Positions 45,115 to 56,000 of a stretch of 64,000 nucleotides of DNA are shown here, piece by piece. A model generated the notes under the pieces. That model saw nothing but the letters and a program-made list of their open reading frames with translations. It did no database searches and had not been told where the DNA came from. The position numbers and the translations under genes were made by a program. The DNA is from Klebsormidium nitens. Taxonomy: Eukaryota; Streptophyta; Klebsormidiophyceae; Klebsormidiales; Klebsormidiaceae. Position 1 is the first letter of the stretch. Each line of letters begins with the position of its first letter. The stretch spans positions 1-64,000 of the forward strand of contig DF237303.1 of NCBI GenBank assembly GCA_000708835.1. Direction: 5' to 3'.

Positions 45115-45149
45115 CTACCTAGCAAGCAGCTGTCAATTGTGGCCCTCTA
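45115..45149. other. Short METTL14 upstream segment next to a MITE
   Basis: Only about 33 bases separate the METTL14 ATG from the TA flank of the adjacent MITE-like element, so its 5'UTR or promoter must include transposon sequence, unless the true start lies in another upstream exon. Confidence 0.55.
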
Positions 45150-45473
45150 CCGTACGGCCAAGGTATGATTCCGAATGCTCAAAAATTGCAATTAATTTAC
45201 AGAATGCGAGCCCAAATCTTGTATTATTTTCCGGAATCCGACCATAAATCCGAATGATCTGAAAGGTACCCAGGTACCCTCTTTTCCCACCTTTGTAAGG
45301 GTACCGGTACGTACCTTCAGTACATATGAGCTTCAATATCGCTTTCCGAACAGGATTTGACCATTATTTTCCGTTTCCGAAAAAGCAGATTCCGAATGCT
45401 TATTTGGAGTTTCCAACTTTCCGAATGCAAATAATTATTTATTTATTCGGAATCATACCTTGGTCGTACGGTA
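45148..45473. mobile_element. MITE-like element 1 at the 5' end of METTL14
   Basis: Terminal inverted repeats of about 27 bp: the left arm from 45,150 (ccgtacggccaaggtatgat) and the right arm ending 45,471 as its reverse complement with one mismatch. TA at both edges (45,148-45,149 and 45,472-45,473) looks like a target-site duplication. The interior is AT-rich with repeated ccgaatgc words and no coding capacity. Confidence 0.82.
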
Positions 45474-45479
45474 TTATTA

Positions 45480-45657
45480 CATCAATGCAGCGCTGCTGGA
45501 GAAGCCAGCCTTTGTCTTCAAGTCCCAGGGCCAACTCCTGAACTTGAAGCAGGCCACAGCCATTTTCAGCCTGCTGCCTCGCATTCATGACCTCCTTCCG
45601 AGTCAGACGACCCTGGCCCTGGATCGAAACGGCTTGTCTGCGCAATCGGCCCCTCAT
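45480..45657 (-). other. Open, coding-like 60-codon segment of unknown origin
   Basis: Minus-strand frame starting at 45,657 containing VMNARQQAENGCGLLQVQEL and LEDKGWLLQQRC. It lies between two MITE-like elements. The frame is open on the opposite strand too, so it may be chance or a degraded exon of an older gene or transposon. No family recognised. Confidence 0.25.
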
Positions 45658-45743
45658 GAGCAGAAACTGGTTTGCCTATAAACCCCGTGGCAGTGTCAAG
45701 GGATGAAGGGAGGAGCAACGTCTTTTAGCCTAGGACGTCCTAC

Positions 45744-46081
45744 TACAGCATTTTCAGGGCATGCTTCCCGGTTGCGTTCGATAGATAGGGTGTATTTAGC
45801 CTAAACTTAGGCTAAGTTTAGTGTAAGTTTAGTCACATCACAAGATTAATTGACGTCATCTAAGAGAGTGATTGTGACACGTGGAAGAATCTGGCGCGTC
45901 AGATGGAACCTGTCCGGTGGTTCTACGGTTCGATGATCACCCCTGTTCTACTTTGGCGGCTGCTACTGCGGAAAGATGTTCGATGACGTCAAAGCAATAG
46001 CTGAAGTATAGCTAAAATTTAGTAACTAAATAGACCCTATCTATCGATCGCAACCGGGAAGCATGCCCTGAAAATGCTGTA
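45744..46081. mobile_element. MITE-like element 2 (Stowaway/Tc1-mariner type)
   Basis: Terminal inverted repeats of about 55 bp: the left from 45,746 (cagcattttcagggcatgct then tcccggttgcg) and the right ending 46,079 as its near-perfect reverse complement. Both ends are flanked by TA. The body is 334 bp and non-coding, with short internal direct repeats of taaacttaggctaa type. The sequence of the arms is unrelated to element 1. Confidence 0.88.
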
Positions 46082-46101
46082 TTAAAGGTGGCGACTGAAA
46101 C

Positions 46102-46267
46102 TACAGCTGTTTGCGTCAAACTTGCCATCGGGTTCCAGACTCTCGGAGAGTGGTTCCTGATCTTGGGCCGTTCGAGGCCTGCCTTGTCGTCGATCGAACG
46201 ATCCAGGATCAGGGACCATGATCGGAGCATCTGAAACCCGATGGCAGGTTTAACGCAAAGAGCTGTA
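46102..46267. mobile_element. MITE-like element 3 (short foldback)
   Basis: Inverted arms of about 37 bp: left 46,104-46,139 (cagctgtttgcgtcaaactt then gccatcgggttccaga) and right 46,229-46,265, the reverse complement with about five mismatches. TA flanks both ends. Total body is only about 162 bp, so most of it can fold into one hairpin. It lies 21 bp from element 2. Confidence 0.82.
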
Positions 46268-47091
46268 CCGTAGGCTTCTCGACGTCTCTGCCCGCTTGAA
46301 GAACGTCATGTACACTACCCAACACCTTGACATAGATGGTTATATGTAAACCCAGCACTAGGATTTCCAGCATCTTCGAATCAAAGAATGCCACGTGGAA
46401 AGATGATGCAATATCATTGGCTATACTGACCCGCCAGAATTTTAAATTCAAATTTGCCACTGTCAAACAGCACGACCGTCTGTACCTTGGAAAGCCCTAT
46501 ACATAGGGCTACCTAGCGGCTAGCCTAGGACTCGGAGCTGTTCCTAGACTTTGTTGGGTTCTAACTTCTACGTAGGTACCTTACCAAATTCCGCTTTGAG
46601 GTGTCTCCAGTTTCCAGAGTTCAAGTGTAAGCCTAGGACGTCTAAGAAAACAGAAGCGCACCACCGCCACCAGTTGACCGACCTCATCATTGGCTGTGAA
46701 GTCTGCTGCCATATGCATCATTTATGTCGTCTTCACAGGCCTTGAGCAGGTGCTCAGACGGCGAATGACTTTAATATCGTCGTTGCATTCTTGGTAGACA
46801 TGACCAGAAGGTAATTCGTGGATCGCTGAAGGGCATACAATCTGAGCAATGAGGGACCAAAGAGCGCTCTTCGGGATCCAGGGATAAGATGCGCCATGGG
46901 CTGACTACGTGGCGTGCAATACGAATGTTATCAAGGGTCAGATACACTAGCTACAGAGTCACACTGGCATTAATCAGGGCCTCAAAATCCCTCCCTGCTT
47001 TGTATGGTCCGGAGCAGGCTCACAGAGGTCAGGTAGCAGACCCCTTCAGGCTTCAGTAAAGGCAATCTGAAGCGAAAGCTGCCTTGCAAGC
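46268..47091. other. Upstream region of the coiled-coil gene
   Basis: Intergenic sequence between the MITE cluster and the gene starting at 47092. Short cctagg/ctaggt-type palindromic words occur near 46,505-46,530. No exon recognised; the promoter of the rightward gene is expected here. Confidence 0.5.
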
Positions 47092-50000
47092 ATGACTGCC
47101 CCTGCCCTGAAAGTAGGGTCGGCAATCCCCGGCTACAAGGGCTGCTTCTCCATAGAATCATTCATCGAGCGGAAAGGGGTCAAGATCGGCGGTAAGCGAA
47201 AGCACGTCGTGTTGCGCAGCGGCTCTTCTGATGGACGCTCGGGGTTTGGCGATATGGTGGATGGGAGATCGGGGTTTGTCAGCAACACAATGCCGGGGAT
47301 GCGTATCCAAGCAACCCAGGCGTCTCCAGAGCTTCTCTTTGAGGGGCCCGGGCAAGCGCAGTATGTCATGAAGGTCAACCAGATCACTCTATTGCGCACA
47401 AAGTTCATGCATGAAGGTAAGAGACACTAGCTTTTGGCTATCAATTTGATTGCATTGGAACTGTCTTTTTGGGAAACGTCGATGTGTGCTCTGCTATTCC
47501 AACCAGTGATTGCTTAATTGGGAAAAGTTGCTCGAAGAAGATGGGGGTTGAAGATCTGAGCAGATTCTTTGAGGGTTCAAAAGGCAGCTCAAACTCTTGC
47601 AGTAATGAAGAGGCCTTTCTCTGCAAAACAATATGTGCGAGGTGCAGCTGGACTTTTTAGGCCTCTATGAACTGGCTTTACACCATCGGTGACAACTTGT
47701 GCTCTTCTAGGGACACGTGCAATGTGGCTTTTGTTGAAAGCCAGCAATTTTTGAGGCTTCGTTTGATTGACATATCTGAACTCAGCTTGGCTTTAAACGC
47801 CTAGCAAGGGATTCTGGACTTTTGTATGACAAGAGGAATAATGTATCCATTGTGGACGTTCACATCTGAGAATTGAGAACCAGGTGACTATGGAGCAACT
47901 ACCTTGCTTCAAGTTTTACAGCATTGAATTAATTTTTGCTCCCAAATAGGACCTAAAAGAGAGGCGGACATTTTTGATTCTGCAGGCAAGGCCACAATTG
48001 AAACTAAGGACATCAATGTGTATCTCACGACCACAACCCAGACGGACCTCTCCCGCCTCATTCACTGGATTGTGGACTTCAAAGGGAAGAAGAAGCCAGG
48101 AGCCACAGACCCCTGCAAGTCTTGCATTGCTTCGCACTCTGGAAAAGCGGCCAAGGAAGAGCAGAGGAAGAGGAAGAGGGACGAAAAGGAAGCCCAGGTG
48201 AGGCCCCACTATCCTTAACATCTGGATTAAGTCGAGTGTTTTTTATCATAGTCCCTCGTAGAAAGACTATTCCTGGTAGATAGGCACAAGGTGCATAAGC
48301 AAGGGGCGAAAGCATAGAAAGTAAGCTAGCTTGGCTCATGCACACACGCGCTAGATTTATGACGGCAGTATGACCGTGAATCTGTTTCGTGCCCTCAGCG
48401 TAAATCGAAGAACCTTCTCTGCAGCCAAAAAAACTCCTGCCAGTCCAAACTGGACCGGTCAAGACATCTAGAAAGTTGTGGCACTGTACAGAATAAGAGG
48501 GCCTCCTTTGAAAGTCAGGTGTTATCGAGCATGCAAGGACCTCTGTAACTGCCACCTGAGAGGAGTGGTTCTTCACAGTTCTGTTGCAATGCTTCGCTGG
48601 CTGCGGGTGGAGAGTCCTTGCTCCTAACGTCAATTCCATTTACCAAGTCCATAAGGATATCAAAATATTCAGTTGAAGGTGCTTTTGGCTTCTGAATCTC
48701 TTTCCAAAAACTAGTTCTCTGAGAATCTTTGTTCGTAACTAGCAAGCTGGAAATTCGAAACTGCAAAGCTTGGTTTGCAGTCCAAGAAAGAATCGTTCCT
48801 GACATTAACCCTGTAGTCCGTTGATGTCGAGGAACCTAACTTCAAGGTCCCTGAACAGAAAACGCATTATTCTCAGGGACACTGGAGATGCATCAATTGC
48901 AAAGACAACACCTGTTTCGCCTCCGGTTTATTGTTTCGGCGACTTTCAAGCTCTCTGTTGTCAGCAAACCCCGTGTAAGCACGGCTTTACTTGCACTTGA
49001 CCAGCATCCTTACGAAGTTCGAAAACAACCAACCTCCTCAACGTGTTTATTGACTTGGATAAAAGGGTTTAAGTTTACCGACTTTCATCGGCAGCTGGAG
49101 GAGGAGCGCAAGGCCAAGCTGCAAGTTCGGATGCGCAAGGAGGTGGAGAAGAAGAAGTTGGAAGATGAGAAGCGGGTCAAGAAGGAGACAGCGGATCGGC
49201 TCAAGAAAGTAGGTTACCCACATGAAATTTCGTAGATCTTGTCTTTCTTCGAGGTCCAAAACGTCTAAGTCTTGGGACTGCGTATTCTGCATTCCTCGTT
49301 GCTGGTGTTTGGGGATGTCAGTCCAGCGAAGTTGCCAAACGGTTCGTCAATCATGTGGGCATCCGCGTATCAGGCTCCAATTGCTGCATTCCTGTCTCCC
49401 TCTCTACATCAAATGATTATCCCGAAGACACCTGTTAGCTCCTGAATTCTGTCGTCACTCTGTCGCCACTTGTTCGAATCGAAGTGAAGGACCTCTACGT
49501 GCCCATTGTGCGTCTCTTCGGTGGGTCTTTCAAGCAGTGAGCAATCGCGGGGGCGACATGATACACGCTGGTCCCTGAATACAGACTTCGAAACCGTCAT
49601 GGCCGCTGGATTCGAGGCCAGACGGTTTCTCGTTTTTGCGTTGAAACTCTCAGTCAATCTACGGCAAGAATCTTGTGATGTGGTCTTCGTCGGAGGTCTC
49701 GTTATGTCCCACAAGTCTTATCATCCCGGCCTGTTTTGGAAGATGACTTTACGAACGGAGTTGGCTGCCTTTCCTGTGTCTCTGACTGCTTCATGAAAGC
49801 CGATCAGCCGCCTTTGATATAGTCCTAAGACGGCCCGATTTGAATGAAGTGTTTCTGGACAATCCTCCAAAATGCAATGCAAAGCAGCAGTGTTGTTTGG
49901 CTGCCTTCGCGAGCTGATTGTCTCAAATGTCCATGTGCGATCTTTTGTCAGCCACAAAGAACACAGGATCAAAAGCAAACATTGTAAGTTGCTAAAGTGT

Positions 50001-53000
50001 TGTGGAAGACATGAAAGTTCTTGTAAGCACAAAGACATCGGAACACGAAGAATGGTGGACTGCGGAGGTGAAGCGATTGGTGCCCTTGAGAAAGAGAAGG
50101 CCAGCGAGTCTGGTCACGGTTCTCACACGACTTTCTGTGAGGTTCAGATGTTGTTTCAGTATAGCTTGGTAGCAAATGCAATCAACCAGGGAAATGAAGG
50201 GGGGGGATAAAGGACGGAGTCCAACTGAAAAATCTATTCAGATGCATCATCTCTAAAACTGAACACGAGCGAAGTGTCGAGATGTCTGGGGAAAAGTGGG
50301 ATCTACGTGATCCAATTGTGCCAAAGAGGCCTTTGCAGAGCTCCTTCTTGTGTGATTTTTCGAGTGCCCAACGATCCAGTCTTGTTTCATAAGTGATGCA
50401 TCCATACCAACGCCCATCAGCGAAAACGCCCTGCGGGAACCGTGTCCTACAAGAAGTTCAAGCGCCTGGAGAAGCAAAGCCTTCAGGTTTTTCAGGAGCT
50501 ATTCTGGTTGCTAGGCAGGGTAGTAAGGCTTCTGAAAGCAGAGTCACGAAGATTAACTCTGTCTCTGACTCTTCCTACGTTCGGCAGCAGGCCAAGGAGA
50601 CTCCAGATGGCGAGTCGATTCCAAATGGCTGTCTCCATTTGTCAAGTCAGGTCGCAAGCAATACCTGTTTCGGGATTGCTTATCATCTGTGTTCATTCGT
50701 TCGTTCTCAGGAAGCGGAGGAAGAGAAGCGGCGGAAAGCCGAAGTCGAGCGCGTCAAGCGGGAAGAGGCGGATCGGATCGCACGTGAGGAAGCAGAACGA
50801 GAGCGGAAACGGAAGGAAGAGGAGGAACGGATCAGGTCAGAGGTCGATCTCGTCGTGGCTGGTCTTTTTCCTGTAAACACTTCGGAGGCGAAGACATAAT
50901 CCGTGCAGCTTCTACCGTCAAGTAGTGTTACTTCCATTTTGAAGTCGTTCTCTGTAAGGTCGCTACGTGTCTGCTTCAGCGTTCGGGCAATCAGAGTTGC
51001 TTAGAACGAGTCAAGAATGACTTTATGGGAAATGAAAGAGTCACGAGCATTCATCTCAACAGTAGCTACACCGTACTCGTATGGCGGTACAAGGTTGCAG
51101 AGCGGACTGGCAGCGAGAAAATAGGAGCAGAACTTCATTTCAGTTGAACATGCTTACGATCTCGAATCTTCTTGCTGCAGGATGGAGCTTGAGAGGAAGC
51201 GCAGGGAGGAAGAGGCGGAGCGGCAACGACTCGAAGCGGAACGGAAACGGAAGGAAGAAGAAGAACGGTTGCTCAAGTTGGAAGAAGAGCGGCTGCGAAG
51301 ATTGGAGGAATTGAGAAGGTTAGAGGAACTGAGAAGGCAGGAGGAAGAGAGGCTCCGCAAGCTTGAGGAGGAGCGGAAACGAAAGGAGGAGGAAGAGCGG
51401 ATACGGAAGGCAGAGGAGGAACGGAAGCGGAAGGCGGAAGAGAAACGGCTGAGAAAGCTGGAGGAGGAGCGGATAAGAAAACTAGAGGAAGAGAGAAAGA
51501 GGAAACTAGAAGAGGAGAGGAAAAGGAAGGCGGAAGAAGAAAGGCAGCGGAGAGCAGAAGAGGAACGGCAGCGGAACGCGGAGCAGGAGCGGCTGAGGCA
51601 GGCGGAGGAAGCACGGCGGAAGCAGGAAGCGGAAGAGGAACGGACCCGGAAAACGAGGGTGAGCTGCTCGATGCGAGGCACGCTTTGTTTCACATGCGAT
51701 TCTGTTTTACATACTCAAGATCAAGGAAAGGGTTACCGCAAGCGAGCGTGGATCATGAGTGCAGGAGCACTTTCTGATCAGCTCTTTTGTTCGCTTCAAA
51801 TAAAAGCTGAAGTAAGCGGCATCCCAAGTAGGAAACTTACCCTTTGTCTATATTGGAATGTATCCTGTTAAGCGTGACACTGTGCGCCGTTAGCTAGCTT
51901 GGCAAGCCAGTTGTCCCGTGCGAAGTTATTGGCGCTGCTCTTTTGCCAACTTGCCTTCTTTTCGACGATCTTAATCGCCAAAATTTATTTGGTGCCTCGC
52001 GTATACCCAGGATGCAAAAAAAAATGACTGACTAGTGGAAGCCTCCCGAAATTCACACGGAAGTCTGCATAATCTCAGCATGAGCAGCTGGTCACGTCAG
52101 GACAGACATTATGAAGACATCGTTGAATGTGCTCAGAAGCAGAGGACTTAGGAGCGTCAATGACGGATACTCTCTTCAGGATTCGAAAGTGTGATTTGAA
52201 CATCGTGCCCCCAGGTTTCTATACTCGCTTTCCAAATCCTGGGCTCTTCGTTGCTGAGTTCGGAAAGATAGACGTCAGCTTGACCCTGTGCTGATCTCAA
52301 GCCACTCAATCATTTACAAAGAAATGCAGAAAACAGATTTGTTATCCTTTTGCAGGAGGCGAAGGAGAGGCTGGCGCGCATGCAGGCCGAGGCCGAGCGG
52401 CAGCGCGAGCAGACGGCGACGGCGAAAGCTGCGGGGGTGAGCCCCGCCGCGCATTGTTTTACACTCACCGATCGCTTCTCTTCGTGAATGTGCACGCACT
52501 TCCGCACTCTTGCTCGCGCACTTTTTGCGAGCAGACGGCGGCGGCGAAAGCCGCGGGGGTGAGCTCCGCCGCTCGTTTCCGCGCACAATCTTACACTAGC
52601 CAATCGCATCCTTGCGCGAACCTGCGCACACTTCCGCACTCTTGCTCGCGCATTCCTTATGCCCTCTGAGTCGCACGCTCGAAGGACTCGAAACTTGCGG
52701 ATTTGAACGCGTTGATGTTTTCTTGCTCGATCGAGCAGACCGGCAATTTTCCCGCTTTTCGGATGTTGGTCTTTGTTCCCATTTTCAAGCGGCAAGGAAG
52801 GTGCATGGAAATCTGAAAGCAGTCTTGGTGACAAGAACACAAGGGTTCCTTGCCGTCAAATGCTTGGGGGCCTTTCGCTTCAGGACCTTTTTCGGTCTCC
52901 ATGACACCTGCTTGACTTGTGAGCTGTTGGCGCTGTTTTGTACCACTTTTCGCGAAACGCACCACTGCTCTTTGTACGCCTCTCGGTCCTCCTTATTGGG

Positions 53001-56000
53001 TCTTTCTGTTCTGTCGCCTGACGTCGGCCTCTTTGCGCCTCCGCTATACGATGACGTGTTTTTGGCATCACGTAGACCGCACCTGTCATGCATTGATTGG
53101 ATTGTTTGTAAGCTTTGGAGTGATATAAGCGGAGGATCTATGCAGGCGTATCCGGTTAGCCAGAGATGATTGTCATGCCATTGTCGTGTTGGTTCCATGC
53201 GTCAAGTTCTAGTCCCGTGCCTGTCGTGAAAGGGATCTTGGGGCCTCTTTCTTGATCAGTCTGGGAACGACGGAACTGTACTTCGCATTTGTGAGAGATG
53301 TACGACCGACTGATTTATTGCAGAAGCATTATGATGGATGAACGGATAATCAAGAAAAATGCAACGTCCACGAGACAGCTCTTTCAAATGGCTGCAGTTC
53401 CTCTCTAAATTCGTCCTTGTGTGTTCCAACGAACTCTAAAAGCTGAATTTGGGTACGGTCGCAGGCGAAGGCGGCGGAAGCGGAGCGCAAGCGCCAGGAG
53501 GCGGAGCGCAAACGACAAGAAAACGCAGAGAAGCGGGTAAGCCGGCTTCCTCCAAGGAATCCGCCCGTCGAGAACTTGATTGGTTACACATATGGACGCA
53601 TGCTGGGTTTGCCAAGTTGCATTGCTTGCGGCGTTAGGGTATTGAATTTGCACCCCGGCCAGTATTGCCAGGACAACCGGTCCTCATTCAGTTGTTTGGC
53701 AGGCTGAGTCTTACCGTGCAGAGCTTCCTCATCTATCGAGATTTGGAGAAAACTTGCAGCCGTTTCGTACTTTTTCAGTGGGCTTGAATTGCAAGGCCAA
53801 CTTCGATTCCCAACTTTGAGATCCGCAAAAATTCCACCGATTGTTAGAGGGTCTTCGCGATACGCCACCATTTTGAGATGCTGTGACGAGGAATCATGAG
53901 CCCGCAGAGTATCTTGGTGCTCTGAAAGCGAGGACTTTTGCAATAGCTCGATTTCCACGATTTTTCGAACTTTTCAATCTTTTCGAACTTCGCCAGGCGG
54001 AGAAAGCGCGGCAGACCGCGCAGAAAAAGGCGACGACCGCGGCCGCCAAGGCGGCACGGGACCAGGCCGCCCGAGATGCGCGCGCGCACGAGGAGGAGCG
54101 CCGCGCGCAAGAGGCGGGGCGGGCTCGAGCGGAAGCAGCGGAACAGGAGCGGATCCGGGCGGAAGAGGTGGGCTGCGCTCGCAAACTGTGCACGAAGCAC
54201 GCTTCAATATCTTTTTATGTCGCTCTTTCGGGATGCTCGTTTGTAGCTCTTTCTTTAACGCTTCTACCAAGCCTGCATGAAGGACTTGACTTGAGGAGGT
54301 CACAGGTGGCAGCTTCACGGACATATCTTACCCGTATTCTACTTTGACTCCGGCTCCGTTCGGCTGTGCATGTATTTCGATGCTGGTGGTAGAGGCTTGC
54401 TTTTTGCATTGTTCTGGATCTCCTAGAAAAGTCTGCTCTTCTGCTCCACGGCACGTTCAGCCGCGCTCACTGCAATTAGCATATTGCACAAGCTTGGATA
54501 AGATAAAAGGCCCGTTCTAACAGCTTCTGAAGGAAGCAATTGCTCTCTGGGATTGGCTGATTGGCTTCTGTCCTCTCCGCCATTCCGCAGAAGCGCCGGG
54601 CGGAGCAAGAGGCGTACCGGAAGTTCCAGGAGAACTGGCAGCGCGAGCAGCGCGAGCAGGCCAAGCGCCGCTTCGAGGAACAGCAGAAGCAGCACGCCGC
54701 CGCCGCGGGTGAGTACATTTCACGAGGTCTCGTCATGTTCTTCCTTTTGACTTTGTAGTCCCTGTGCACTTCTTCGAATCTCGTCATCTTTTTCCTTTTA
54801 AATTTGTAGTCCTTCTACTGCTTGCGAGGTTTTACGAGTGCTTCTGTTGGTGGTTCACCAAAGCGCTGATTGAGACGGACCGCAAAGCAGTCGGCGGTGG
54901 TTTGCTAAAAATGCGGGTAGAACTAGGTCTAGAAGCGGGCAAGACTCTCTAAGGACCAGCCCAAACATCGCCCACATTTTCGCAAAGGCGTTTTGCAAAG
55001 GCAACGCTACTCGAAACCAGAAGTTTCTGATGTACGTTCAGCTTTAGAGCTGACGGACAAATCACGATCCCGGGGTCCGATCAGGTCGTGGGCCCGTGAA
55101 ACGAGCAGAACTTTCCAGCACTGCCTTTGGTTGCGTCCTGAGAACGGAATCCAAAGCCGCCCACATTCCTTCTCGCAGCGGCTACGCTGCTGCAGAACCC
55201 GCCGTTGCTGATGTACGCCTCACTCAAGAGCCGACGTCCACAAACCCGCTCACAAACCCGTTACCGAACGAATCCATTCAGAAACGAAGCGACGACATTT
55301 GAGTGCGTTACGTGGAAATTCTGTCCCGAAATCATCTAAAGCTGCCCACTCCCAACTTTGATACTCAGAAACCTGGCAAAAGCACTGGGAAACGTATCGA
55401 ATCCTTGTTTGAAAAACGAGGCCTGAAACCCCATTTTCCATATTGCAGCGGCGAATCTGCTGCAGAACCCGCCGGTGCTGACGTACGCCCAGTTCGAGGC
55501 GGGGTGGGAGAGCCTGTGGAAGAACCTGAGCTCCGACGCCCCGCTGCGCTGCTCCCAAATCCCCTGGCCGCCGCTCGGCAACCCCGTCTTCTACCTGCAA
55601 AATGAGGGGCCAGACGTAAGAACAGTCACTACTTTCCGGTCCTGTTCTATCTGCCGCTGTTGTGTCTTCATTTTCCATTCGCTGTAGTTGTCTTTCTTCT
55701 TTTGTTGGAATTGTTGACGGGAGGGACCCCCTCTTCTACCTGCAAAAGGAGGGGCCAGATATGAGGATTGTTCCCCCTAATTGTCGTCTCTTCTTCTCTT
55801 GAATCTTTCTCGTCCTTCTCTTCCAAACGGATGTCGACTTTTTCCCCGCCCTTCTAGTACGAGCCGGTCGCGTCCTTGAAATGAGGGGCCAGACGTAAGA
55901 ACAGTGGCCTCCATCCCGGTCCTTTCCTTGTTGCTGTTGTTCTCTTTCTCTTTTTATTTAGACTGTTTGCAAGAGGGACCCCGTCTTCTACCTGCAAAAC

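Noticed and set aside
51154-51693. Minus-strand Ser-rich 179-codon frame
   Set aside because: It is the reverse reading of the Glu/Lys/Arg coiled-coil exon; repetitive sense coding leaves the antisense frame open.
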